Source: Ilex aquifolium
Lineage: Eukaryota > Streptophyta > Magnoliopsida > Aquifoliales > Aquifoliaceae
DNA: 64,000 bases
Assembly (NCBI GenBank): GCA_951799425.1
Contig: OX637401.1
Span: forward strand, 14,657,501 to 14,721,500
Direction: 5' to 3'
Both the position numbers and the translations under genes were made by a program. Below are positions 21,973-33,506 of this stretch, piece by piece (within the stretch, counting starts at the first letter, position 1; each line of letters opens with the position of its first letter). The notes below the pieces were generated by a model. It saw only the letters and a program-made list of their open reading frames with translations. It made no database searches and was not told the DNA's origin.

Positions 21973-23470
21973 ATGAGTAAAAATCAAATGAATCCCCCAG
22001 GGATGCAGAATCCCCAGGAGGTCACCAGTGGGAGGCAACCGGAAAACCTTCATGATTTCATCCCCACTGCTGAAAACGACCCCCTACGGTGGATCTTCCC
22101 CCTAACAATGAACTAGACGCCCTTCGCCTGGTCAATCAGCGCTTGCTCCAACAAAATGAAGAGCTCTTGAAGCTCTTACAAGGTCCCCAGCAGACGCAAC
22201 CAGCTCGGCGAGGCCCAAATGATCTTCCTCTCAGGGAACGGCAATGCCTCGATCCCCTTAGGGAAGCGAATGAAGGAGGGGAGAATAGTCAGGCACCCCA
22301 TCAGCCGCCTAGAAGGGGAATAAATGAAGAAGCGCAAAGCCAGAACGAAGGGATGGAGATGAATGATTTCCTACCTTTCCAACAGGAGAGAATGGAGCAA
22401 TACTGGGAACACCGCTTCAAAGACATCCAGCTCAGCCACATGAGAGAAGCTGTGAATATCAAAACCCCTATAACGATGGATGCCTTGGTGCAACAAACTG
22501 AATCCCCATTCACCCCCGGGGTACTACATTTCCCCCTTCCTCCGAAGTTCAGAGCACCTCAGATGGAGGTTTTCGATGGGACAAAAGACCATGTGGATCA
22601 CCTCAACACCTACAAAAACCAAATAGAGCTGCACGGGTACCAGGATCCTGTGCGATGTAGGGCCTTCGCCATCACCCTGAAGGGATCAACCTTAGCATGG
22701 TTCCATAGGCTCCCCCCAGCCTCGATCTCTTCTTTCAAAGAACTCTCCATTTCCTTTGTGTCTCACTTCATCGGAGCTCGGATCTATAGGAAGCCGAGCT
22801 ATCATTTATTAAATATAAAATAGAGGCCCGATTAGAACCTGCGGTCTTATGTACAAAGGTTCAATTCAGAATCTTTGAAGGTAGATATCCCTGACGAAAA
22901 GTTTGCCATTACTGCTTTCATTGCAGGGTTAGGAGTGCAGTCAAATGATTTGATGTTCTCTGTATCTAAGAACCCTCAGGCAAGCATGGCCGAGGTGTTA
23001 GCCAAGGCAGAAAAGTATATTAACGGTGAAGAAGCACTCATTTCCAAAGTGGGGAGTACATCCTCACGAAAGGAGAAGGAAAAAGAAGAAAAGAGAAGGG
23101 ACCGAAGTCCCAAGAAGGAAAAAGGGCGAGAAAGGTCTCCAAGGAGGGATAGAGATCGCTCGCCAAAGAGAAGAGGAAATGTTAGAGACAGCTTGGGCCC
23201 CATGCAGCCTGAGCTACAGCCAAGATACGGACCTCAGCGATTCACTCCACTCACTGCCGCTGTGTCCCAAGTTCTGTATGAAGTCCAAAACGAAAAGTTC
23301 TTAAGGTGGCCACCTCGGATGAAGGCAGATCCAACGAAGAGAGACCCCACGAAGTATTGTGACTACCATAGGGATCATGGTCACCATACCGATGACTGCA
23401 TTCAATTAAAGAAGGAGATCGAGTTCTTAATTCAACGAGGACAGTTACGTCGCTTTGTTGCCCATGACAA
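21973..23470 (+). pseudogene. Tat #1 gag
   Basis: ATG 21973 opens the frame, with a one-base shift near 22085. The body includes a coiled stretch (LVNQRLLQQNEELLKLL), FDGTKDHVDHLNTYKNQ, GSTLAWFHRLP and DEKFAITAFIAGLG. A Lys/Arg/Ser-rich basic region follows (RDRSPKKEK) and the atypical knuckle CDYHRDHGHHTDDC. TAG codons at 22821-22823 and 22833-22835 break an otherwise well preserved reading frame. Confidence 0.9.
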
Positions 23471-24317
23471 CCAGAACCGAGCTCTTCCACCGATGCCACC
23501 TCAACGGCAGGCACCTGCGCCACATCAGCAGCCTCTAGGTGAGATCAGAGTGATATCTGGAGGATTTGCAGGAGGCGGAGAGTCCAGCTCAGCCAGGAAA
23601 GCGCACCTCCGACGAATCAGAGCCGAAGAAGCTCTCGAAGTGCACACTGTATCCAAAGCACCACGCTTAGACACAGCTATCACTTTTTCAGATTCTGATT
23701 TGGAGGGATGCCAATACCCCCATGATGATCCATTAGTGGTAAGAGCCGTGGTAGCTAACAGGACCGTTCATCGAGTTCTGATCGATAACGGGAGCTCTGC
23801 AAACATCATTTTTGCACCTGCCTTCGACAAAATGGACATAGGAAGGGAAATACTCGAACCCGTAAGTACTCACTTGCTGGGATTCTTAGGAGAAAGGGTG
23901 CTCCCTCTGGGCTCAATCCAACTCGTGCTCACCCTGGGGGACCCACCTTGCCAAGCCACCACGACCGTAAAATTCCTAGTGGTTGAGGCACCTTCTGCAT
24001 ACAATATCCTGTTTGGAAGGCCTTCCCTAAATTCTATAAGGGCAATCCCGTCTGCCTATCACTTGGTCGTTAAATTTCCTACAGAAAATGGAATCGGAGT
24101 GGTCCGGGGAGATCAGCGTGTAGCAAGAGAATGCTACATGGCATCTGTAAAGATGAAAGAAGTTGAAAACATCCAATTGGATGAACTCGACATGAGGGAC
24201 GAGCTGGAAACAAGACCAATGCCCTCCGAAGAGCTGGAACCAATTCAGCTCGACAAAGAGCCAGAACACCTCGTTTATATAGGCTCCAAGCTGAGCAGAG
24301 AGGTCAAAGCCTTCTAA
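23471..24317 (+). pseudogene. Tat #1 protease
   Basis: In frame with gag. The active-site box is VLIDNGSSANIIF, the DNGSSA variant common in Tat, with catalytic Asp present. The C-terminal motif YNILFGRPSLNSIRAIPS follows, then an acidic linker to RT. The frame closes at 24315-24317; the next sense frame is offset by one, so a frameshift lies near 24310. Confidence 0.9.
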
Positions 24318-25296
24318 TCCAGTTCTTAAAGAAAAATATATGAGTGTTTGCCTGGAAACAAGAAGAGATGGAAGGTATTGACCCCTCGATCATCACACAC
24401 AAGTTCAGTGTGAGTCCTACCTGCAAACCTATCAAACAGAAGCGAAGAAGTTTCGCCCCGGAACGCCAAAAAACAATCAACGAAAAGGTCGGCAAACTCC
24501 TCCACGCAAAGGCCATCAGGGAAGTTGACTACCCTACCTGGTTAGCAAATGTGGTTCTTGTCAAAAAAACCAATGGTAAGTGGCGACTGTGCATCGACTT
24601 CACTGATCTCAATCGAGCATGCCCCAAGGATAGCTTTTCCTTACCTCGGATCGACTTAATAGTGGACGCCACAGCCGGACACGAGCTCCTTAGCTTCATG
24701 GACGCCTTCTCAGGTTATAACCAGATCAGGATGGATCCCAATGACCAAGAGAAGACCTCCTTTGTGACTGAACAGGGAACATAATGTTATCAGGTCATGC
24801 CTTTTGGATTGAAAAACGCTGGGGCCACTTACCAGCGGTTGGTGAATAGGATGTTCCAAAAGCAGATATGTGCATCCATAGAAGTTTACATCGACGACAT
24901 GTTAGTAAAGTCGTTAAAAGCAGAACTCTACATCGAACACCTAGCTGAATCATTACATATCCTACAGGAATACAAGATGAAGCTCAACCATGTGAAGTGT
25001 GCATTCGGGGTCTCGGCAGGAAAGTTTCTGGGTTTTATAGTTAGCAGCCGGGGAATTGAAGCTAACCCAGAGAAGGTTACGGCGGTGGTAGATATGCAAC
25101 CACCATCCAACAGAAGGGAGGTACAACGCCTGACAGGTAGAATAGCTGCCTTGAGCCGTTTTGTGTCCAGGTCAAGCGATAAGTGACAGCCATTCTTCCA
25201 AGTCTTGAAGAAGGCATTCTAGTGGGATACCGAGTGCGAAGAAGCATTCAAAGCCCTGAAAATTTATATGAACTCCCCCCTCCCCCCCCCCCCCCG
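24318..25296 (+). pseudogene. Tat #1 reverse transcriptase
   Basis: Frame 2: VFAWKQEEMEGIDPSI, FAPERQKTI, WLANVVLVKKTNGKWR, FMDAFSGYNQIRM, VMPFGLKNAGATYQRL, and an intact catalytic box VYIDDMLVKS. A TAA at 24782-24784 replaces a probable Tyr codon; TGA codons sit at 24334 and 25184. The frame is lost at a 14-base C run (25282-25295) at the entry of RNase H. Confidence 0.92.
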
Positions 25297-26345
25297 TTTT
25301 GGTGAGCCCTTTAGAAGGAGAAGTCCTTACTCTTTACCTGGCAGTGTCAGATTTTTCAACAAGCACAGCGCTGGTTAGGGAGCGAGACAGAGCTCAGCAA
25401 CCAGTCTACTACTGCAGCAGAGCTCTGAGGGGGGCTGAGGAGAGATATCCAAAGATGGAGAAACTTGTCTTAGCTCTGGTTACAACAGCTAGGAGACTAA
25501 GACCCTATTTTCAGGCTCATACTATCGAGGTTCCAACAGACCAGCCAATGAAGCAAGTGCTACATAAGCCAGAATTCTCTGGAAGGTTGGTTAAATGGGT
25601 CATAGAGCTCAGTGAGTTTGATATCAGGTATAAGCCCAGGACTGCCATCAAAGGACAAATTTTGGCGGATTTCATCGCAGAATTCACGGCAGCAGCACCT
25701 ATGGAGATCACAGAATTAGTACCCGACCTCCCCATATGGAGGCTTTCAGTGGATGGAGCTGCCAATGCTCAGGGGAGCGGTGCAGGTATAATCCTGACCT
25801 CTCCAGATGGAATAGATGTCGAGTACGCCCTTAGGTTCGGGTTCAAGGCTTCAAATAACGAGGCAGAGTATGAAGCAGTCATTGCTGGGCTCAATCTTGC
25901 TCATTCTATAGAAGCAGAACAGCTGGAGATCTACAGTGACTCTCAACTAGTGGTGAAACAGATGGAGGAGTCCTACGAAGCGAGGGGCGAAAAAATGGTC
26001 CTTTACCTCAGAAAGGTACGAGAACTAATCAAGAAGTTTGTGCAGGTTAAGGTCAGACACATTCCCAAGACAGAGAATTCACGAGCAGATGCGTTGGCAA
26101 GATTAGCAACTGCCTCGCAAGAGGACTTGGATAGGCTAATACCAGTGGAACACCTTCCAGAGCCTTCAGTAAGCTTTGAAAAAGAAGAAATGCTACCAAT
26201 CGTAGCTCAGCCGAGCTGGATGGACTCCATCATAGGGTACTTGCAGAACGGAACCTTGCCAACGATGCTAAGGAGGCCTCCAAGCTGAGAACCAGGTCAG
26301 CCAGATTTTCTTTGCTGTAAGGAAGTCTGTACAAACGAGGATTTT
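25297..26345 (+). pseudogene. Tat #1 RNase H plus archaeal-type RNase H
   Basis: An open 330-codon frame. It begins with the gypsy RNase H (LYLAVSDFSTSTALVRE, PVYYCSRALRGAEERYP, PTDQPMKQVL) and ends that domain at QILADFIAEF. A second RNase H follows: WRLSVDGAANAQGSGAG, NNEAEYEAVIAGL, IYSDSQLVVKQ, RADALARLA, carrying the D-E-D type acidic residues. A second, archaeal-like RNase H is diagnostic of the Tat lineage. A frameshift near 26250 and a TAA near 26319 separate it from integrase. Confidence 0.92.
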
Positions 26346-27451
26346 CAGCACCTCTCCTTAAATGCGTGGGAGATGAAGACGCCAACTATATACTCAGAGA
26401 AGTACACGAGGGAATATGTGGCAATCACATCGGAGCTCGGGCCTTAGCAGGAAAAACCCTGAGGCAAGGGTATTACTGGCCCACTATGCTCAAAGATGCC
26501 ACCGAATTGGTCAAGAAATGCAAGACTTGCCAGGAACATGCCAACATTTCCCATTGTCCACCCGAGTTATTGACTTCGGTGATAAGCTCATGGCCTTTCC
26601 AACAGTGGGGTTTGGACATACTTGGACCTCTACCCACCGGTGTGGGACAATACAAGTTTGCTATCATAGGGGTGGATTACTTCACCAAGTGGGCAGAGGC
26701 CAAACCTTTGGCAGCAATCACCGAACAAAAGGTCCAAAACTTCGTTTGGAAATCTATAGTTTACAGATTTTGGGTTCCCAGAGCAGTCGTCTCTGACAAT
26801 GGAAAACAGTTTGACAACTCAAAGTTTAAAAGGTTTTGTGCTAAGCTCGGGATTAAAAACTACTTCTCAGCTCCGGCACATCCTCAATCCAATGGACAAG
26901 CAGAGGTCACCATCAGAACCATAAAGGCAGCTCTGAAGACCAAACTAGAAAACCTTAAAGGCAAGTGGGTGGAATACATCCCTGAAGTATTGTGGGCCTA
27001 CAGAACCACCGCCAGGTCTGCAACTCAGGAAACCCCGTTTGCTCTGGCTTTTGGAACCGAGGCAGTGGCACCTGTCGAGATAGGGCTCCAATCACCTAGG
27101 GTGGAGTTTACAGACGCCGAACACAATGATGAGTCTCTCCTACTGAACCTCGATCTCTTAGATGAAAAGAGAGACAGAGCTCTGCATCGCGTCCAAAGTT
27201 ACCAAAGGAAAACCGCAAGATACTACGACAGGAAGGTTAGGCACAGAAGTTTCAAGGTTAGAGACTTGGTGCTTAGGAGGCTCCTGCTTGCAAGGAAGGA
27301 TCCCACACATGGAAAGCTGGGACCGAACTGGGAAGGCCCCTACGTCGTTTTGAAAATAATTAGACCTGGGAACTATGAGTTACAAACAGAAGAAGGAAAG
27401 ATCCTACCTCATTCTTGGAATGCGGAGCATCTTAAGAAGTTTTTTCAGTAA
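26346..27451 (+). pseudogene. Tat #1 integrase
   Basis: A 361-codon open frame with the zinc module (REVHEGICGNHIG, CKTCQEHA), catalytic Asp in GLDILGPLP, Asp in VVSDNGKQF, Glu in SNGQAEVTIR, and a C-terminal module KLGPNWEGPYVVLK. It ends at TAA before a polyadenylation-like AATAAA-rich stretch. This domain appears intact, but it is cut off from RNase H by a stop and frameshift. There is no chromodomain. Confidence 0.93.
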
Positions 27452-27534
27452 GTTTTCCTTGTAATAAAGTTATTTTCAATAAAAATAAACAAGTTTTTCG
27501 ATTCATCCACATACGGTTTCCAATAATGAAATGG

Positions 27535-27940
27535 AACGAGCTCTTCAGCTTATAAACAACCGATAAGCTTCTAGGCTTATAAAATTGAAGATGAGCTCTT
27601 CAGCTCATAAACAACCGATAAGCTTCTAGGCTTATAAAATTTAAGATGAGCTCTTCAGCTCATAAACAACTGATAAGCTTCTAAGCTTATAAAATTCAAG
27701 ATAAGCTCTTCAGCTCATAAACAAACGATAAGCTTCTAGGCTTATAAAATTCAAGATGAGCTCTTCAGCTCATAAACAAACAATAAGCTTCTAAGCTTAT
27801 AAAATTCAAGATGAGCTCTTCAGCTCATAAACAAACGATAAGCTTCTAAGCTTATAAAATTCAAGATGAGCTCTTCAGCTCATAAGCAAACGATAAGCTT
27901 CTAAGCTTATGAAACTCAAGATAAGATCCTCAGCTCATAC
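27535..27940. repeat. 55-bp tandem array, about 8 copies
   Basis: The motif CAGCTCATAAAC recurs at 27546, 27601, 27656, 27711, 27766, 27821, 27876 and 27931, an exact 55-base step. The unit contains GAGCTCTTCAGCTC and AAGCTTCTAAGCTT, both internally palindromic. It lies between integrase and the antisense genes. Confidence 0.97.
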
Positions 27941-28072
27941 ATAAACATGCACGTTCGAAAAGAAAGATTTGATATTCAAAGAATTCAAAAATACAAGCGT
28001 TCAAGAAAATGCAAAGAGAAACAGAGTTTGGCATTAATCAGAAAAGAAAGGGAATACAAGGAGGTAGAGCTC

Positions 28073-29174
28073 CTAGTCCTTCTTAAGCTGTGCCTTCAAC
28101 TCGGTAACTTCCTCCTTCAGGCGAGCATTCTCCTCCTTCAGCTCATCCCTTTCTTGTTCAGCCTTGTAGAGCGAATCAAGAAGCTTCTGTCCTGCTGGGG
28201 TAAGAAACACGGTGGCAAGAGAGTCAGGAGAGAAGGAGCCATCTCTCTTACGCCTCTTTGAGCTCATGCCGGTATCCCCCTCCTCATCAGAGTCTTCTTC
28301 CTCACTTATGACCTTGTCATCAGATTCAGTAGGAGAGGTCCAAGGAGAGTCAGGAGTGAAGGAAAACTCATACTCAGTAGCCTCAGCCCCAAACAGATAA
28401 AGATTCGCACTCGTCATCAACTCTGAGAAAGTCTTAGGCTCTACAAGCATCAGCTCATCAATATTCATCATCTCTAGAAAATCCAGATCAGGAGGACCTG
28501 CACAATAAGGATATAATAAGAATAACTCTTCAGGGAAAAGGTTCAAGAGATCTCAGCTCGAGCATACCAACACGAGAAAAGCTCTTCCAGGACCGAGGAA
28601 TCCTAGTATCAGGACAGCGCAGCTCAGGAGACCGCCAAGACTTCCCAGAAGCAAAGAAGAAACGCCGAGACCACCCTTCAGGGTTAGAAGGAAGGTTCAA
28701 AACTAAAGGAGGTGAATCAAAATGCCTCCAACGAAAGAAACTGAAGCAGGGGACATCATCTTCCTCGATCTCGAAAAAGTAAAGGAACACTGCAATAGAA
28801 GGAAATCTGTCATTACCATATAGGCGCCAGAAGAGGAAAAAGCTAATCATAGCAGCCCATCCTCGAGGAGAAAGGCGAGAGGGGCATAGACCATAATGGG
28901 CAAGAACTCGCCCAATAGAGGGATGAATGGGAAGGCGAAGTCCCATGTCCTTTGCACCCTCAAAAAAGCAAACCTCCCCTCGAGAAAGATAATTGCAAGG
29001 CTCGTCAGGAGTAGGAACTCGCAGGGACAGGTCAAGCTCAGGGAAGAATCGCCTCGTGATGACTGCCAAATCAGAAGGCTCTACTGTTGAAGAGGATAGG
29101 TAGCGACAATGCCACTTCCACTCAATGCCGAAAGAAATACGTTCCTTGAACAGAGAAGAAACAGGGACAGCCAT
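28073..29174 (-). CDS. antisense gene 2 of Tat #1 (gypsy-type transposon domain, coiled-coil tail), two exons
   Basis: Exon 1 is 29174-28568 and exon 2 is 28497-28073 on minus. The intron has donor GTATGC and acceptor TTGTGCAG, and the frame is kept across the join (SFSRVG then PPDLDF). The start ATG at 29174 gives MAVPVSSLFKER. Residues ~60-180 carry the conserved block VCFFEGAKDMGLRLPIHP, LAHYGLCPSRLSPRGW and WSRRFFFASGKSW, the 'putative gypsy type transposon' domain (Pfam PF04195-like). An acidic linker, a basic patch SSKRRKRDG and a C-terminal coiled coil (AEQERDELKEENARL) follow. No stop interrupts it. It is antisense to the element; the function is unknown. Confidence 0.8.
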
Positions 29175-29255
29175 CGGGATTCCAATGAGGAAAGAAAGTG
29201 ACAGCAAAGATTCAGGAAGAGACTCAGAAAATTTTAGCAAAAGTGAAAGAGACAC

Positions 29256-30098
29256 AAGAGATGTTAGAAGCCTAGAGGAAAATCGTAAGCGTTTAAGAAA
29301 CCAAGAACCACAGGGGATGTTAGAGTCGGCGGTCTTTTTGGTTTCCTAATTAATGAAGGCGGTTACGGTTTTGGAAAACGGTTGGGTAAATGCGGGAAAG
29401 TGAATCAGCACAAGATGACCCCTCCCAACGCGTTTAATACCATCAGGAAATAAGTCAGAATATTCCCCATGCTTCTTCAAGTTGAGCTCAGCTCGGTTGG
29501 TAACCAAACATCTCCATAGCAAGCTCTTGAGACCTCCAGTTCCAAGAACCATGCTCACATCATGGATTAAATGGGCTAGTGCCTCTCAGGTTCATCGGTC
29601 TTCAAAATATTTACATATGTAGCAATATGTCCCTAACAGGTCAACTGCCGAAAGAGGTCAAGCATCAAGTTATTTGCCATCTCTTATCACATCCTGAAAG
29701 GATTCTAAGAAGGCCTCATGCTTTCAAAAGACTCAAAAAGTAAGGCCTCATGATCTCAACAAGTCCTTGACATACAATTAGATATGCATCCATTAATTGG
29801 GTACTTCAACAGCTCTTCTGAACATTCAAATTTGATTATCTCGCTTGGAAGGAGAACTAAAAGAACTCCTTCAAAAGCAAAGGGGGGACAAGAAAGACAG
29901 TTAATTCAGAGAAAGAGAAATGCAAAATGAGAAGAGTATAGGCAAGGAATGCGGACAGGAAAGACAGTTGACCTTAGAGGAATAAGCAGTGATGGAATGG
30001 CTCCAAAAAAAAAAAAAAAAACCAGATGCGTGTTCAGCATTTACACCAACAAAAAGGTATATCCAATATTTACATCAATAATCAGAAAGCATGAATTC
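29256..30098. other. spacer between the two antisense genes
   Basis: No coding signal. It has an A run at 30004-30020 and AT-rich text. It should hold the promoter of antisense gene 2 (reading left) and the 3' UTR of antisense gene 1; no clear TATA box was recognised. Confidence 0.5.
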
Positions 30099-32869
30099 CT
30101 AAGGTCCTGAAGGGGCAGGAGGAGAGGGACCCGACAGCTCAGCAGAAGCAGTACTTGCTGGGTCAGCAGATGAAGCTCCCGGAAGTTCAGCAGATGAAGT
30201 GTTTGCTGGGTCAGCAGATGAAGCTCCCGGTAGAGTAGCAGACGAGGTCTCTGGGATATTCGGTAGATCAGAAGCCTCAGCTTCAGTTAGAGCCCTCATC
30301 ACCAGGTCGGCAGAGAAAGGAGCTGAAGCAGGTTGGTCAGCAGGAGCAGGGGGCAGGAAAACTTCAGAGGTACCCGAGGTAGGCAACTCAGGACCCGTAG
30401 GAGCTCCTTCGGAGATAGTGGACGAGCTAGGCACCTCTGCCTCTTTTTCAGCTAAAGCTACCGCATCTTCCTCAGCAGGAACTTCAAAATTGAAGTCCAG
30501 CTCGGGATAGGTTTCCTCGGCTATCTCTTGAAAAGCGATCCACCCCTTAGCCCATTTAGTAACAACATCATCCTTCAGCTTAGCGACCAGATCATCCCTT
30601 TCCTTAACAGTTGCTCTCTGGATCTCAAGCTCAGCAAGCAAGACGTCGTGTGCCTCCCCCAACACCTTGTATTCATTTTTCAGCTCGTTACAAGAACTCA
30701 AGGCCTCAAACTTCTCCTGGTTTACTTGGAGCCAAGCTTCGGTCTTGAATTTAAGCTCCTCTGAAACCTTTTTGAGGTCATCTTTACTTTTCTTCTCCTC
30801 CTCTACGGCTTTCTTCCTCTGCGCCTCCAAGCTCTTGATGGTAGAGGCTTGCTTCTTCGCATGCTCTCGAAGACTCTGAAGTTGGGCTTGGAGGTCGTCA
30901 TTAGCAAAGGCCAGTTCTGCAGCTTTGAATTCCCATGCTTTGGACGCCTTAACGGAGCTCTCCATGGAACGGATTCGACTCAGCAAACCCCTCACATGTA
31001 TTGCCAGCTGAGGAAAAACGTGATAAAAAATAGGGAGTCAAGAAAGAAAAAGGCAAGCAAACATAAAGTAGAAGCTTATAAAAGAATGATAGAATCTTAC
31101 GGATGTAGTCCCGTAAAGAGCTGAGTTAATGGAGCTCTCAAGAGGCATAGTAGCAGCCCTCAGGACGTCAGAATCAGGAATGATGGAGGTAATGACACCT
31201 GCGGCTAGGTCAACGTTGTCAAAAAAAGAGTCTTCATTCCCCTCTGCCTTAGGGAACTCTTTTCTCCCCTGCTTGGAGGTCAATTGGGATGGCTTGAAGG
31301 TGAGCTCAGATGAGCCAGGAGGAGGAGAGGTCAGCGGAAGACGAGGAATTAACCCCAGAGCCCCCTCAACCTCAGACGACGAGGGAGAGGTCTGGTATGG
31401 GGCAAGAGCTTTGTCAGAAGCCTGCTGCTCCCCTGAAGCAGGAAGGATCACTGGGTCTCGAGGAGAGCTCGATAAAGAGTGAGCGACTCCAGGGGTTGAA
31501 GCAAGAGCGCTCGAGGGTAGGGAAGGGGTCCCTGTAGTTGAGACAGGGATGCTAGGGGGCAATCCTGATCTCAGCACCTTAGCTCGGGTAGCGGGACGGT
31601 TATCAGAGCCGACCTCTGTCTTGCGTTTGCTTGTACCCTTCAGAAGAGCTATCTTGGCCTTGAGCTCTCCTTGGGATGGCTCCATTGAGGAAGAACCTGA
31701 AAAATATGAAAGAAAAATCATCATTAGTTAAAAGGAGCCAGTTAAGAAGGTGTAGGGGAAAAAGAGGAAGGTCTCAAATGAACAAGGAGAAAACTACTAC
31801 CTGGCACCTCAGATGTAGTTACTGGGAGGGGTTTAGGCGCCTCGACGGAAAGAGGAGTAGGGGATTCTATAACTATCCCAGGGGAACTGAGCCCTTGCGC
31901 TACAAGAATTAAGGGTCTAATGAGCTCAGAATATCTTGCTGTAGGGCACCTCTCTAACCTCCGCAGCACCTCCTCGTCCTTCGAACTAAGCTCAAGCCTC
32001 CCACCTAGGAACCAATATAAACAGGGCGAAGTCAGAGAAGGTCACAAAGCCCGATTGCAAGCAAGGTTAGACAAAGACTTACCCAGGTTTTCTGGGACAG
32101 ACCAGGTCCTAGGGATTGGAAGAGTGTCTGTCTTATCTGCAGGGTCGTACTCCCATTGTGAGCCATCCACGAAGAAAAACTATTTTTTCCAATGCTTGTG
32201 GGAGCTCGGGGGATCAGAAATAATCACTTTTGTCTTTGTACGTCGGGAGATATACAGAAAACCCTCCGAGGAGTTGTACTTGACATTGTAAAAATGTGTA
32301 AGCAAGGAAATGGTAGGAACCCCAAGCTTATGGAGTTTGAAGAATACGAGAAGACCCACCAGGATCCCCCAGAAATTAGGAGGAATCTGAGCTGGACAAA
32401 CATTGAAATGTTGAAGAACACCCTTTATAAAAGGGTGAAGTGGAAAGCGCAGTCCATTTTCGAAAGCGGCTACGAAAAAGCAGACCTTCTTGTGGACATG
32501 AGAAACATATGGGGTATACTCGTCCGGACACCAGTATTTAACCCCTGGTGGGAAACCATAACGAGCGCTCAGAACCTTCATAAGGGAAGGGCTGGCCTCA
32601 CTGCGGCCTACCTTCTCAGCGTAACTATAGGCAGACGACACCCTTAGGGCCGAAACACCTACGCCACTCACCTTGGTCTTCCTCTTGTTCCGAACCGCTG
32701 GGGGCAGGGTAGAGGGAGGCTCGACGGGGGGTGCCTGAACATCGGCAGAGTCCACACCAGGGAAATTGTCAATCTCCTCACCTACAGCTTCTAGGTCAGA
32801 GTCCTCTTCGATTGACTGATCTCCTAAGAGGGAAACAGAGGAAGGGGTGGCCTCGGAAGAAGCAGACAT
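30099..32869 (-). CDS. antisense gene 1 of Tat #1 (gypsy-type transposon domain, coiled coil), four exons
   Basis: Exons on minus: 32869-32083, 32004-31801, 31696-31101, 31007-30099. Introns use GTAAGT/CCTAG, GTAGTA/TTTCAG and GTAAGA/CCTCAG, and frame is preserved through all three joins. The start ATG at 32869 gives MSASSEATPSS. Exon 1 holds the same domain as antisense gene 2 (FENGLRFPLHPFIKGVL, VCPAQIPPNFWGILVG, HKHWKK then FFFVDGSQWEY). Exon 3 is Ser/Pro-rich and exon 4 is a long coiled coil (SLREHAKKQASTIKSL) ending in an Ala/Ser/Pro repeat tail. The only defect seen is a TAG at about 32180-32182. Function is unknown; Tat extra ORFs of this kind are known. Confidence 0.8.
30115..30240 (-). 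repeat. short tandem repeat encoding the tail of antisense gene 1
   Basis: A 45-60-base unit (GCAGATGAAGCTCCCGG and AGCAGATGAAGTGTTTGCTG) recurs about three times, giving protein repeats of the type PGASSADPA. Confidence 0.7.
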
Positions 32870-32899
32870 AGTTGGGCAGGAAAAAGGAAGCTTGAAAGA

Positions 32900-33490
32900 C
32901 CTATAGAGGGAAGGAATTTCAGAAAAACACTCCTTAAGAACTTTGGGGTTGACACAACTGTGAGCAATGATAAAAATTCTAGCGGTGGAATAAGGATCCA
33001 AAAAATGGGGAAGATGAATCAGGGAAAAGCCTCTGTTCCTAAAATAGCAGAATCGAAAAGTCCAAAAATGAAGAAACCACCTCAGATTCGAGGGATCCAG
33101 AACGAAAATAACAAGTACAGAGCTAAGAGCATACCTAATTAAGGATGAACGGCGATCCAAAGTTCGGGGGAAGCAAACCTCACACGCCAATTCGGGGGAA
33201 AAGGAGTTGCAGCAAAACCCTAGATTCGCCGATAGATTGGGGAGTCTGAATCCATAGGGAAGATGGAAGATGGAAGGCTTGAAGTTTCAAGAGGGAAAAA
33301 TGGCCGTTAATATCAATTCAAAGGCATTAAAAGCTAACTACACCGAGTGGGGAACGTGCGCGGGAAACGAGGAAAGGAAATGATTACCCGTAACCGTCAG
33401 AAGCTTGTTCGCACGAAAACCAAGGTCGTCAAACGGAGGTCTGCCCTAACTGGACCTCAGCTCAGCCCCTACCCCATACCACTTGGGCTA
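32900..33490 (-). promoter_or_regulatory. probable promoter and 5' UTR region of antisense gene 1
   Basis: Between the first exon and the 3' LTR lie ~600 bases with no sense-strand coding. By position it must drive antisense gene 1 if that gene has its own promoter. No convincing TATA box was seen, so the call is positional only. Confidence 0.35.
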
Positions 33491-33506
33491 AGGGCTGGGG
33501 GGTAAC
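33488..33506 (+). other. polypurine tract of Tat #1
   Basis: TAAGGGCTGGGGGGTAAC directly precedes the 3' LTR start TGATGATACTC. Confidence 0.8.

Noticed and set aside
23026-23304. Basic ORF overlapping Tat #1 gag in another frame
   Set aside because: Shadow of the Lys/Arg-rich gag region.
27535-27940. CRISPR-like regularly spaced repeat
   Set aside because: The 55-bp units are contiguous with no unique spacers, in a plant retrotransposon; it is a tandem array.
30199-30879. Plus-strand ORFs opposite antisense gene 1
   Set aside because: Mirror readings of the coiled coil and Ala/Ser/Pro tail; the minus frame has splice sites and motif content.
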